Shown in pieces: positions 11,477-23,134 of a stretch of 64,000 nucleotides of DNA. Source of the stretch: Dermacentor variabilis (lineage: Eukaryota > Arthropoda > Arachnida > Ixodida > Ixodidae). Under the pieces are notes generated by a model that searched no databases, was not told the DNA's origin, and worked only from the letters and a program-made list of their open reading frames with translations. Location of the stretch: assembly GCF_050947875.1 (NCBI RefSeq), contig NC_134574.1, positions 107,652,469 through 107,716,468 on the forward strand, given 5' to 3'. The position numbers were made by a program, and so were the translations under genes. The first letter of the stretch is position 1, and every line of letters begins with the position of its first letter.

Positions 11477-13770
11477 TATTTATTTATTTATTTACTCTCA
11501 TACTCACAGCGCCATTTAGGCATTGCAGTGGGGGGGGGGGGTTACATACATCAATGTAAACAGCTTATGGCATCCAATACACAGCATTAAACTATAAAAT
11601 TTATTATACAATACAAAACACAGACACACATTCACATAATTAGGTAATAAAACACTATGTAATGATAGCAAACTCTACAATTACTATATACTGTAATGTA
11701 AAGAAGAAAATTTCAAAGAGCATTTCCAAAATGTTCATTATTAAGTATACCAACTATGGCAGCAGACAGTCGATACCATTCTAAAACGGTTTTGGGGAAA
11801 AACAGTGCTTTTGAAAAGTTTAGTTCTACAATTGTATTCTCTAACCTTGAGCTCGTGATCTGTCCGTCTGGATATATAATGTGGCTGAAGAATGTACTTA
11901 TCTATTTCAATTTGTCCGTGAAATATATTGTGAAAAAGTTTAAAGCGTAATGCTTGGCTTCTTTTTTCTAAGGCGTCCCATGTTAATGTTTGTTTTGCAT
12001 TAGTAATACTAAGGTTTCTGTCATAGTTGCCGATTACGTACCGTGCTGCTATGTTCTGAACTCTCTCAAGTTTATCTCGGTCGATACACGTAAGAGGGTC
12101 CCATACGGTACATCCATATTCTAAATTGGGTCTAACATAGCATTTGTACAGAAGATCACGAGCCTGCTAGTGAAAGAGTTTTGTATTGCGCCGTAGAAAT
12201 CCGAACACTTTGCATGCCTTTGCTGTAATGAAATCAACGTGCCTGTGCCAACATATGGACGGTGTGGGGAATACACCCGAGTACTTGTACTCGGTAACAA
12301 TCTGCAATGTGGAACCGGATAGGTAGTATACGGCTTCTGGCATACACTTTTTAGTAAAGCGCATGTGGACAGTTTTCTGTGTGCTTATTTGCATATTTAA
12401 CTCTCTACACCAGTTTTGTAGTTTAATTAAATCATTTTGCAAAATAACAGTATCGGCAATGCTTGTAATTTCCCTACATATTATCTGATCATGAGCGAAC
12501 AATCCTTACGGAAGAAACAATAGTGTTGGGAAGGTCATTTATTAATATTAAGAAAAGTAATGGGCCCAGTACCGAGCTCTGGGGGACGCCACACGTTAGG
12601 CAGGCCGCACTAGATTGTGCGCCATCTACCACTACATGCTGAAACCGCAAAGGTATTCCTGAATACATGCAATGACTTGTTCATTGATAATAAACCAACG
12701 TAGTTTACATACAAGGAATGTGTGATCCACCAGGTCGAAAGCTTTTCTAAAATCTACAAACACCGATTCAACACAAGAACGGGCATTCAGTGCACCAGAA
12801 ACTTCATGAACGAATTCTGTTATTTGAGTTGTACAGGAAAGCCCTTGCCCGAAAACATGCTGTTTCTGATTCAGGAGGTTATGATGGGTAATGTGGGCCA
12901 TTATGCTACTGCACAAGACGTGCTCTAATACTTTGCAGACAATACTTGTTAGAGATTTCGGTCTGTAATTGGTGACTAGTTCGCGAGGCACCGATTTTTA
13001 CACTGGCGCAACGCACGCCACCTTCCATTAGTGTGGTAGGACCCCGGTGTTTAATGACTTCGAGTACAGTATCTTCAGAAAGGGAGGAATGAACGACGCA
13101 CACAATTTGAAAAAAGCGCCTGTGAATCCATCAGGCATCAGGCCTGCTTTGCTGGAATCTATACGTTCAAGAAGAGACCGTATTCCACTTTCATCAATAA
13201 TTATATCATCCATGTTTTCAATGACTTCATTAGCAGACGGATGTGGATTTGCGCTCGAGGCACTGGGTGAGAAAATGGAAGTAAAAAACTTGTTGGAGCA
13301 GTTGGATTTTTCTAAGCTATTTTTTTATTTCCACTCCGTCAGGCTGAAGTGATGGAATACATACTTTGTCTTTTCTATTACATTTGAGAAGATGCCAGAA
13401 TAACTTTTTTGTTGTTTGAAATCGAGAATGGTAGAAGAGCGGACTCTGGCGTGAGCCGCTATGCGACGGAGGCGAGTAACATATGGATGTGTTGCAAGGA
13501 ACCTGGCGCGCCGCTTTATGGTCATTTAGGTTAGCGGGCGCAAATCTTGGATGTCATAGCCATCCCATGAATAGTAGAAACGCTGGAAAAGGGGTTCGTG
13601 TTTACTCGTATATTCAAATTGAAATCCGACGCTATATACCGCTTGTAGGTTGTGTGTAAGTTGTATTTTACGATTTTTCTAAGTATTTTACTTTGAAGAT
13701 TGAATTACTTCCGTAACTTCCTTGCTCCACATGGAGGGGCTGCGTTGGTGGGTATGTGTGGCTGAAATTC
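11477..13770 (-). pseudogene. Degenerate CR1/Jockey-like LINE (reverse transcriptase)
   Basis: On the minus strand, broken frames carry reverse transcriptase segments in order: KAGLMPDGFTGAFFK, NYRPKSLTSIVCKVLEHVL, SVFVDFRKAFDLVDH, LFAHD (the place of the usual YADD) and QNWCRELNMQIS. The catalytic aspartate pair is not intact. The 3' end is a (TAAA)n tail, seen on the plus strand as TTTATTTATTTATTTATTTA near 11477-11495. The 5' end is truncated. It is not able to move by itself. The clade label is from memory of motif style. Confidence 0.75.
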
Positions 13771-13774
13771 ATTT

Positions 13775-13872
13775 TTCCTGAAACGATGTCCGACGCAGGA
13801 CGCCTGCCGCGGCACGCCGACGTCGGATATCTTGCGATACGGAGCCCTTAACGCTATCGCGTTATTATTTCT
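13775..13872 (+). repeat. Dispersed tick repeat, tail (copy 2, right part)
   Basis: Ends with CCCTTAACGCTATCGCGTTA, matching the tail CCCTTAACGCTGTCGCGTTG of the uninterrupted copy ending near 15553. It completes the head at 11318-11476. Confidence 0.55.
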
Positions 13873-14059
13873 TTATAGTTCTTTATCAGACATCGTAAGA
13901 ATACGTTTTCCCAAGAATGTATGAAAACGTAAAAGTGAGACAGTTTTGCCGCCATGGCATGTAAAACCCACTTTCTTTTTTAGAGTTTCACAGCGATCAT
14001 CACAATTCTGAGTACGTGCATTCGAAGACGAAAGTGTGCAACCAACGCAACACTTGCAG

Positions 14060-14245
14060 GAGCGCCACATGGAGCTGGTGAATGAGGCGAGTGACAGCAT
14101 CTACGGCAACAAGCACGTCTTTGTGGGCCTCTCGCTTGAGATGGGTGCCTTGATGTACAGCTTTGAGACCGACCAGGCCAGTTTCCTCACTCGCAGCCCT
14201 CTGTACCAGCAATGCAAGACAGCGACCCTTGTGCCGCTGGACATG
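14060..14245 (+). CDS. Internal exon of the tick secreted GH18-like protein
   Basis: Sixty-two open codons lie between AG at 14058-14059 and GT at 14246, phase 0 at both ends, so it joins the exon at 758-1006 without a frame change. Landmarks are ERHMELVNEASDSIYG, then HVFVGLSLEMGALMY, which sits where GH18 proteins have the GIPFYGR-like strand, and one cysteine in YQQCKTATLV. In the family as I remember it, the DYPSL end of the previous exon is followed closely by such a segment, which suggests no exon is missing between them. It lies about 13 kb from its upstream neighbour. Confidence 0.75.
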
Positions 14246-14984
14246 GTACGAAATTGCCAGTCTTATAAACCTGTAGAGCTTCGCTGCAACGCTGTCTCTC
14301 GACCGGAGCAACATCCCTGTTTTTTTTAAATCATGCTATTGTTTGCTACCCAATTCAACATAGCGGCCGTTGACGCTAGCGTCTGCGAGAGCTGAAAGTG
14401 AGGTTTTTCGGTCAACACCAAAGTCAGGACGATCGGCCGTCTTTATCGAAATGTGCCGTACTCAAAAGTCCTCAGAGAGGAACATATCAGGAGACATTTT
14501 GCTGGGGAATGCTGAGTCCATCGCTGCTCAAATTGTGTGTTTGCCTACTGCCGCGGAAGACGGTGCAGTGGCCGATACAGAGTCGATAATGGCAAAGCGG
14601 CAGTCTTGTGTCCGTCAGGGATTGGCGGCTGGGCCACTCGGGTGGACGTAGCAAGGTTTGATGCTTCCCATTCTGGCGTCGACGCTCTTGCAATTTTGCC
14701 AGCGTCACTACACCGCCAGTGCCAGGGTCGTTGACGACGCCCCAGCCATGAGCACGAACATCAGGATAACTTGCTAATGGATATTGTAGAATAAAATTGA
14801 TTCTCATAAGCAAAGTACCGTTATACGTTAATCTGTAGCCACGAAGACGACATTTTCCTCCCCGTACCTCATCCCTCTCTAGCGCGTAGCTCAACTTAGC
14901 AAGAACCCTCCGGGTCAGACGTGGTGGTGAAGCAAAGGATAAAAGCACATGCACTGCGGAAGCCAAATGTGGAAAATAATATAA
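14246..14984. other. Start of intron 2: no gene seen
   Basis: Follows the GT donor at 14246. Overlapping short frames on both strands have no recognisable domain. Confidence 0.5.
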
Positions 14985-15555
14985 AAACTTGGAGGACACT
15001 TAAGCTTCATCTTTAATAGTGGAACAAGATGGCGTTCAAACATTCCTGACTGCTTCTCACGCTTCCCGGCAACGGCAGCTTATGTAACCGTAACGTTTAC
15101 AGGCAAACGCTGGCCGCGAACGCTACGCAGAAGGCGAGCTTTCTGCAAGAAACGCGGCCTCTTGCGTGAGCCAATCCCAGAGACTGCACACAGGCACGCA
15201 AGAAAAAAATCATTTGGCGTTTCTCTTATTGCTTTGCACTAATAATATTTGTGTCTGAGAATATCTAACGTAAAAGGCATGCGCTGTCGCTGTTTTCTTT
15301 CGCGACATTTCTTTGTGGGCTGTCATTCTCAAAATTCGGAGGGATAACTTTGTCAAGAATGAAAGAAAAAGTGTGGGCAACATTAGTGGTAGAATGGTGC
15401 GGCATTGTAACCCGAGTATGCCACATGTCATATAGCAAGGCGTGGCATATACATATTCGTAAATACATGCAGACATTTTCACTCACGGGTAACTCCGTGA
15501 ACGTCGACACCCCATTTTCGGCGACACGGGACCCTTAACGCTGTCGCGTTGAAAT
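14985..15555 (+). repeat. Dispersed tick repeat, full-length copy
   Basis: Head GGAGGACACTTAAGCTTCAT and CTTCCCGGCAACGGCAGCTT; tail CGGCGACACGGGACCCTTAA followed by CGCTGTCGCG. It is about 570 bp with no conserved frame. The same head and tail bracket a LINE at 11318-13872, and a head-only fragment is at 37985-38030. Probably a non-autonomous element; I could not define terminal repeats. Confidence 0.6.
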
Positions 15556-16776
15556 ACAGCGCTATTACAAAGAAAAATTCGTCATAAACGCGATTCGAAC
15601 TGAAGACCTCGCAGCCATGAGCCCTAGGCTTGCGCTGTGAACGAAGAGCGAGCGTTTTCCGGAGCATTTATCTGCTGTGGCGTGGCGCTGCTCACTTAGA
15701 GAAGAACGCAGGAACCCGCGTCCTTCGTAGCATCTGTACCCATTCCATACATAGCAGTCGAGGCTGTGGAGGGAAGAGACTTCTTGCAGTGGCTTCGTTC
15801 GCATTTGGATGTAGTTAGATGTTTTCGGACCGCAATTGTGCGCAACTGTTTTCTTTTTTTATTTAGATAGGCTCACTATTGAATGAAACAAGTTTTAATC
15901 CTGAGAAACAAACACACTGTGTCGTACGGCTGCTAAAACGCTGTTTTAGATCATTCTTATTTTTGTTGTTCTTCTCGTGTTTTTTACTTCCAACCCGTCG
16001 CGAGGAGCCTCACGTGCGTGCTCGCGCGAGCGAAGGCTGTTTACGCGTAGCGAAGCATGGACGCAACGCGCGGAGTGAGAACTCTTCGTGACCGAACTTC
16101 TTGGGTAGCTTCCACAACATTGACTACTATGTATGGAGCTGAGTATAGGGAAAGGCCGATACTAAGAAGTAAATGTCGCCAGGTATCTCTCTCGCAACTC
16201 ACGCATGTATCCAAGAGAGGCGGACACTTTCGAGAAAGACGGGCTTAGCGTAATGACGGGCATATTACATGGATTTGCCCAGACTTCGCACTTTTTGGCT
16301 TCAAGACGGTTTGATGCTGTGCCGATTGATGGTTTAATGAACAAACATGCGACATTTCGCAGTATTCGTACAAGTGCGCCAACCTTTATTGCTTTGCCTT
16401 GGTTACAAAACTGAGATAGTTGTAAAATGAGAAACCTAAAGCTCTGAAATAACCCCCCAAGACCACGTCTGAAGCCCTGAGCACGAAGACATACAGACAC
16501 ATTTTGCAACAGAACTGCCTGTTGGCCTAGTTGGTGCTTGCTAAAATACATGTTGTGTTTAAGTGTCGGCCGCCCGTGTTGCCTTTATGTGTCGGCCGCC
16601 CGTGTTTTCTTTATGTGTCTTCATTTCGTGTGTGTTACCTTCCGGAAAAAACATGTCCTTGAACATACAGACACGTCCAACCTCGGGGATCCCGTGGCAG
16701 CTGAACGATCGCAGCACCGTCCTGACAGTTTTTTTTTTTTGCACGAAACTAGAAACTCGCAGGTACGCGGCTCATT
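15556..16776. other. Intron 2 spacer; short 26-bp duplication
   Basis: No gene recognised. A direct duplication of about 26 bp, GTGTCGGCCGCCCGTGTT plus a variable end, sits at 16563-16588 and 16589-16614. Confidence 0.5.
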
Positions 16777-16880
16777 TCTTATCGCATCGCACTCCTGGCC
16801 ACGAAGTTCTGGGCTCGATTCCTGGCCCCGGTGGCCGCATTCTGATGGGAGGCGCAATGCGAAAACGCTTCTGTTTTCTC
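16777..16880 (+). repeat. tRNA-derived SINE fragment
   Basis: Contains the B-box-like GGGCTCGATTCC, then CCGGTGGCCGCATT, then a GATGGGAGGCGCAATGCGAA stretch that matches the body of the SINE at 62500-62732 (compare GATGGGGGCAAATGCGAA read on its strand). The A-box half is poorly preserved. Confidence 0.55.
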
Positions 16881-16889
16881 TAGGGAAAC

Positions 16890-17065
16890 CTCGGTAAATG
16901 ATGGAACATGTTGTATTAGAATGTGAAGATATTTGCCTAGTGGTCGATTTACGAATCACTGGCCTCCTTGAAGCACTTGGGGTTCAGCGAGAGCAGGGGG
17001 AATGTAAACGTGTCCGCGGTAGAGATTAGTAAGAGGCGATTGGAAGATTGGAAGAGAAACATGCA
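16890..17065 (+). pseudogene. C-terminal scrap of a LINE ORF2
   Basis: One frame reads MEHVVLECED, then RITGLLEALG, then RLEEKH after stops. The H..C pattern followed by a LEALG and R.LEDW-like end is the usual C-terminal finish of tick LINE ORF2 proteins, as also at 30640-30860. It is very short and not functional. Confidence 0.4.
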
Positions 17066-17067
17066 AT

Positions 17068-17200
17068 GAAGAAGAAGAAACTTTATTAATGAATGATAAG
17101 TCAGTTTTTTGTTCTGGTAGCCTCAGGTGGCAGCTCGAAATCCTTTGACTGGGGCGGCATCTTCGGCTTGCCGGACCGCCCAGAGCTGGTCTGTCACGCA
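17068..17200 (-). repeat. 3' end of another LINE-like element, with AATAAA and a TTC-rich tail
   Basis: On the minus strand a short frame ending near 17120 (QLWAVRQAEDA) is followed by AATAAAGTTTCTTCTTCTTC. That looks like a 3' terminus with a simple-repeat tail. Low certainty. Confidence 0.35.
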
Positions 17201-17504
17201 ATGAATAGAAGAAGAATTGTGGGAAGAAGAGTGTGCCGGCAACAAAGCGAAAGGTAAATATCAAAGAAGAAGACTAGGAAGGCAGTTGAATAACGCGTGA
17301 AACTATTACACAGCGACGTAAAGCTTGAAAAAGAACGACGTTCAAGGTGGCCTTTCGTCGGATTTCGTGGATGATCGAGAGAGCTCATTCGCTTCAAAAT
17401 ACTTGTACCCGGCCGGATTGGCAAATGACGCGAATGTCAAATTCTTGTACGCTAAAAGCCCAACGACCGACGCCACCAGAGGGATCCCTTAGGAATTCCA
17501 ATCA

Positions 17505-18930
17505 GCAGAGTGCGTGACGGTCTGCTACAACGTCGACAGGCCTGCGGTACAAATAAGGGCGAAATTTTCCTAACACCGAAAAAATTGTCAGGCACTTTTT
17601 TTCGGTGACCGAATATTTCGCTTCCGCTTTGGTGAGGGCGCGGCTTGCATACGTAACAACATACTCAGACAAGCCGGGCTTGCATTGCGCGGTGAACTGC
17701 ACCAGGTACGACACCACTGGCGTCTGTATGTATTTCGATTGGCGCAGCAGGGTTATAATAGTGCGGCACGGGTGGCGAATTAATTAGTCGGCGGGGTGTT
17801 GCAAAGGCGTTGTCGCAGGCTGGTGTCGAGTGAGAAAGGTCGCTGGGGCCGGCGAGAAGCTTCATAAGTGTGAATATGATTCAGGTGAAATTTTCGACGA
17901 AGCGAAGAAAACAGGAGGCCAAACCGACAAAGCTTCTATGTTCTTTGATGGCAGAAGGCTTCGAAAACTCGGCAACCGCACGTGGTTTTTCCGAGTCAGG
18001 AATAATGCTATCTTTAGAGACGACGTGGCCAAATATGGTGAGTCGGCGAGTTCTGAAGTAACATTTCTTCGGGTTGAGTTGAAGCTGTGCGTTTGTAAGG
18101 CACCGTAAAATTGCGTGTAAACGAGCAAGACAAGTGGCGAAATAGGGGGCGAACATGACGGCGTCATCCAGATAGCAGAGACGTATCTTCCATTTGAGGC
18201 CACGTAAAATGCCCTCCATGATACGCTCAAATGGTGCGGTCACATTGCAAAGTCCGAATAGCATCTCTTTTCATACAGACCATCCGGTATAACAAGTGCC
18301 GTCTTCGGACGATCACACTGTGCCAAAGGGACTTGCCAATATCCGGATAGCATGTTGAGGGAAGCGAAAAATTCGGCGCCCTGTAAGCAGTCGAGGCCGT
18401 TGTCCATACGGGGAAGAGGAGAAACATAATTGCGAGTAATCTCGTTGAAGAACCGTTAGTTGACACATAATCTAATTGAGCCCTCTATCCTTTTTAACCA
18501 GACCAGCAAGAGATGGCCTCAGGCTACAAGAGGGCGCGGTGACTCCGCGCTGAAGCATGTCGTCAACTTGCGCTCTAATGGCATGACGCTCCGCAGGTGA
18601 CGCACGATAGGGACGTTGTCGCAAAGCAGCATGAATTCCAGGTGTCAATTGTGTGGACAACCGCATTTGTTCTGCCTAGTAACGCTTGCGGGAAATCAAA
18701 TGCAGTGCGGAAATCCGGTAGAAGGGCAAGAAGCTGAGCCCGTTCAGTCGGGGCGAGATCGTTGTCGATGGAGCGGTGAAACAAAAAACCGAGAGCAAGG
18801 CGTCGGGTGCAAGATACAAGCACAAGTGTCCGTACACCTTGAACCAACGCTGCAGTAGCAGTGGCCGCAGACAAGCGGGGACTTAGACAGGTGGACAACT
18901 GCGAAGCTTGAGAAGTCAGTTTTCTTCAGT
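17505..18930 (-). pseudogene. pol: Pol remnant of a third-generation Gypsy element (element 4)
   Basis: Minus-strand fragments in order from high to low coordinate: linker and LRQRPYRASPAERHAI, a reverse transcriptase with MLFGLCNVTAPFERIM and CYLDDAVMF (YLDD kept), SFVGLASCFLRFV, and an RNase H with [19 protein letters not shown] and VVADRHALC. Sequence stops after the RNase H at about 17505, so the integrase and 3' LTR are missing. Frames are broken near 18470, 18260 and 17880. Its gag lies further right at 19150-19470 and 23135-24010. Confidence 0.85.
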
Positions 18931-18986
18931 CAGCTCGGAAGCTTCAGCAATCAGTTTTTCGGCTCAAGGGCACTGGACTGGCGACG

Positions 18987-19019
18987 CATATATATGTATA
19001 TATATGTATGTATATATAC

Positions 19020-19060
<41 letters not shown>
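18987..19060. repeat. (AT)n microsatellite
   Basis: About 74 bp of mostly AT dinucleotides with a few GT and AC variants. It separates the gag end from the pol start of element 4 and looks like a later insertion or expansion. Confidence 0.9.
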
Positions 19061-19149
19061 GGCGGAAGAGAGCGGCGCCGTTGTCAGGGGGACTGACGAT
19101 ATGCGAACGATTGGACTTCGGAAGTGGACGGACGATCGCCGGCGTACGC

Positions 19150-19470
19150 TTCAAGTTCTTGTTAAGGCAGCGTGCGATAAGTAGGTCGGAAGGAGTAACC
19201 CGGATGTGTTGGTGCACTCGTGGCCGCCGCGATACGTCGGCGACAGCAGTGCGCAATATCTGGAATTCCGCAAGCGTAGCTGATCAGTCGGTTGTCTGCA
19301 GTGCACCAGCAATTTACATATTGCGGCGGTGCACCGAAGAGTGGCGTAATTGGCAATTGAGTCGGTGTTTGATGGGTCGATATCGACGGTGGACGTGGCG
19401 TCATGACGACATTCACATACGTCAGTGGCCAGGCGACAGGAGTCGGCAGAGAGGCAGATGACACCGAAAA
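19150..19470 (-). pseudogene. gag: Gag C-terminal piece of Gypsy element 4, with zinc knuckle
   Basis: One minus-strand frame reads PVAWPLTYVNVV, like [12 protein letters not shown] in the intact gag at 25063-26283, and then a decayed CCHC knuckle, SYACGIPDIAHCCRRR, in which the first cysteine is lost. It belongs with the gag body at 23135-24010 on the other side of the inserted block. Confidence 0.65.
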
Positions 19471-20155
19471 TGAGGGAGGGGTGGTAGTGGCGTAGCCAGA
19501 AATTTTGTTGGGAGGGGAGGGGGGGGCTCACGTTACAGCTCGGCGTCCCCCTCATAGAACTTGTCGAGTGACCAAATACACTAATAGTAACTGCATTGCC
19601 ATTTCCAAAGATGCTGCAAACGAATTCTTGAACACTACACACTGTCAAGACAAGTAAAATGTGTATTCCTTTCATAAAAGAATACACTCGTATGTGTAAA
19701 AAAATGTGCCCGAAATCAGTGTTATCAATGGTTCTTGTTTTCTGTCTGCTTAAAAAGTAAGAAAATCATCGGACGAAATTTATAAATGAATAATTTTGAA
19801 ACCAGCAAAGCAGTGCACGCCGCTGATATAAAAAATGTAAAGGCCATGAAATGAACAAGTTGAGGACATATTTTAATCGAACTTTGTCATTGAAGAACTT
19901 TGTTTACAATTTTGTGCATATGCCACGACCAAGGAAAAATCTCAATGTGCTGTCCTTTGCTACAATTTATTTGGCAGGATCAGTTCTCACCGGTCGTGTA
20001 TTGCGAGTAATTCCTCCGATATTACAGTCGCATCAGAGAGCACATATAAAAAGCACGAGTTCTGCAAAATATATGAGCGCAAGTCAAATGAAAGTGAGCC
20101 CATGCGAATATATGACTAACGGGGCACTTTATAAAAAAGTAGTCTCCATGACCCT

Positions 20156-21146
20156 TTAGACATTTGTTCCACTGATGAATGAGTCGCGTGATTGCCGTTT
20201 CATAAAACTGAGTTGCTGTTTCAAAAAGACTGTGACTGACTGCTTCACGTCATCGTCCGACACGAATATGGTTGCGTTGAGCTGTTTCTTCAAAAGCTCC
20301 AAAATGTTGAAGTCGCAAGGCGACAGGTTGGGGCCGTATGGCGGATGTTCCAGCCTTTCCCATTTGTACTTTGCCAGTTTTGTATTAGCCACATCAGTGA
20401 CGTGGGCAATGTCATTGTCGTGGAGCAAGATGACCCCATTCGTCAATTTTCCAAGCCGTTTGTTCTTGACGGCAACACGCAGCCGATACGGCGTTTCACA
20501 ATATCGGAAACGATTGATAGCCTCTCCAGGTTTAGAAAATTGTATCAGTTGTGGCTCCTGACAATCGAAAAAAAGAAGTCAACTACACTTTTCCGGCGGT
20601 GGTGAATTCAAATGTTTCCACTGTAAGAATTGACGTCGTGTTTGAGGTTCGTAATAGTGGCACTATGATTCGCCCACGGTGACAACGGCAGACATGAAGT
20701 TGTCGCCCTCACTGTGATACCGGATCAGGTGAGAAAATACAGCGCCGAACATCTCCGTCTCCTGGCGGTGTCTCAAAATCTTGGGTATCCATTGCGTGTA
20801 CACGACGCGATAACCGTGGTGTTCATGAATCATGGTGCGACCTGAACCATGGCTGACGTTCGCACGCTCTGCCAGTTCATCGATGTTTATTCTCCGTTCT
20901 TGTCTAATCAGCCCATCAGCTTTTGCACTTGTGTTGGGGGTGATTGCACGGTGGCTTTGGCGCGGTCTTGGATCATCTTTGCAACTTTCACGTCCTTCTT
21001 TGAACCGTTTGCTCCAACGCTTCACAGTGGCCAATGAAATGCAATGTTCAACGTACACGGCAGCGATACGGGAAACACCTTTGAGAACCACGTTCAACTG
21101 TCGCAAACCTCACGACACCACGCTGTTCATCTTCATAAGTGTCCAT
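20156..21146 (-). pseudogene. Mariner-family transposase (degenerate)
   Basis: On the minus strand the first ATG is at 21146, then EDEQRGVVRF. A frameshift near 21100 leads to the helix-turn-helix half (SLATVKRWSKRFKEG, DDPRPRQSHRAITP). After more breaks, the C-terminal half reads LLHDNDIAHV, then EHPPYGPNLSPCDF. The two aspartates, in HDN and CDF, are separated by 34 residues, which is the mariner D34D signature. The region with the first catalytic aspartate is disrupted. It cannot make a complete transposase. Confidence 0.85.
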
Positions 21147-22375
21147 TATATCACGCTACCATGTTCCACCCAGTGTATGAGAGTGCAAAAGAACATTTAT
21201 CCTCACACTTGCGTGTCACGTTTGTAAATGAGAATTGCCTACGTGCTACGCGCATCCTTCGCCGATAGTGAACAGAACCACTATTGCTAGGGGCTGGTAG
21301 GCACGCTTTCATTGGACTCGCCCTCGTACATTAGAAATGCGAAGATACAGTAGAATATACAAGTGCGAAGATACAGCTTAAAAAAGGCGAAAAAGTGTCT
21401 CTGGAAACAAAGTTCACTGCACGTATACACGTAACCTCGCAACAAGATATTTGAATACAAGTATAAGTCTCCAATAAATCCACGTATCTCAGAGAAAGTC
21501 AATGTATACAATGCGTCAAACAAAGCAAACAAACATGTTGCGCAACCACAGATTCAAAGATCACAGACCTCCCTCTATCCACTCCCCCTGATGTATCGCG
21601 CGCGACCGGAGGCGGCGCGCTTCCTCCTCGCTTTTCTCCCTTGGGCACACAAGACTGAGCCACCATCGTCTGCTGACTCATGCCAACCCCCCCATTACGC
21701 TTTCACTTGCACACACAGCATGCGGCGCCCGGTCACGATGTTATCGCCCTTGGACTTTATACGAGACATGAGGGTGGTGACGACGGCAGCAATGCGCCTG
21801 GAGTGTCCATATAATTGCTCTCTGAATAATATAATAAGAGTTTCCGGCAACTGAAGCGTCCACATGGCCCATCAATTTCCGGAAAAGAAGAAGTAACAAA
21901 ATCTAACGTTCATATGGGAAAATTTGCTGCGCCGGAACAATGTCTTCTTTTCTTTTGTGGGGCGGGGGCATGGAAATGAAAAAAAGAAAACCAAAGGAAA
22001 GCATGTTGGCCACAATCGAATGCCTACTTTGGGCAACTAATATGACTACCGAAGGAATATAGAAGAAAAAGTGAGACGTTTGGTCCACGGAGAACCATAC
22101 GCATGCTGCTCGGTATCCTGCACCGGCGAGACAAAATTTTCCGGAGAGGTAGCGCTCAAGCGAACGCGTTGCAATCCTTCGAGTCCCCGCAGTGATGACG
22201 GCGAGCGACCATTGTTTCTTTTTCTCGTCTACTATCCAGAAAACTCTGTCAGGCAAAAATCCACTCGGTCAGAGAAAAACGAACACGAATCGAAGTGCGC
22301 GCGCGCGGTGGTCGGGGCAACACGAGAAAAACGCATGCGCTGTGGCCGCCTCTGTCAGACCGCGGGTAGCGAGAA

Positions 22376-22402
22376 GAAAAAAAAAGAAGAAGAAGAAGAA
22401 GA
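22376..22402 (+). repeat. (GAA)n tract
   Basis: About 27 bp of A-rich and GAA repeats inside the block with inverted ends. Confidence 0.8.
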
Positions 22403-23134
22403 AGCTCAATGTGTCCTCGCGAATAAAAGTCAAAATGGAAAAATAAATGAGAACGCAGTTACCTTTGGTGGCTTTCGTGTCTTCACATGGATGCTTTGGC
22501 GCAGGTGAAAAAAAGTGCTGATATAATTTTCTGCAATATGACGGCAAAAATGAACCAACACAACGCTTCGTCTCATCGGACCTTTTCTAATAGTGTGTTG
22601 ATTTGGCTTGTCTAGTTGTATTGTCCGATGTACGACTTTAGAAAAGTCAATGCACCTTCGGTGTCAAAGGTTTATAACAACATTAAACCCACAAGGCCCT
22701 GCAATTTAAAATCTGAAGCACGGCTTGGGAAATTTCGGTGCACCTTTCGCATCAAAAGTTTATGAGAAATTTATACCCGGAAAGTTTCAGAGTTGAAATC
22801 CATGCCCTCCGTAGATTCCGCGGCTACCGCGAGATGTCGCGGCAAGCCCGCTCGCCATCAAAATGTCCTTGAAACTTCGAGCTCCGATGGGACTCCGTGC
22901 GTTATGTGACTCGCCGGTGCATGAGCGTTGCACGAAATCTAGCCCGCTTTCGCTATGTTCGCGCTGAAATGTCTTCTTATGCGTGAAAAGGACATTCTAG
23001 AAAAAATTCAGAATGATTTCCGGTGCCAGTGCTTATTTGGGTCGGCGGCGCGTGAGAGCTTAAAAAAATTTCGCAGGGGGGTGGGGGGTGAAGCCCCATA
23101 AGCTCCACCACCCGTGGCTACGCCTCCGCGACGT

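Larger units (their letters stand above)
19488..23124. mobile_element. Block with inverted ends inserted in the gag of element 4
   Basis: GGCGTAGCCA occurs at 19489-19498 and as its complement at 23115-23124. Next to each lies a G-rich run (GGGAGGGGAGGGGGGG at the left, GGGGGGTGGGGGG at the right) and an AAATTT-like motif. Gypsy gag sequence abuts both sides on the same strand, so the 3.6 kb between was added later. It contains a dead mariner (20156-21146) and a GAA tract, but no transposase of its own. A related end is at 55260-55389. Transposon class unknown. Confidence 0.55.

Noticed and set aside
18951..19256. Minus-strand frame running through the AT microsatellite at the gag-pol junction of element 4, possibly with its own frameshift site
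   Set aside because: There is an A-rich string before a TGA near 18953, but no clear stem at the required distance, and the microsatellite disrupts the area.
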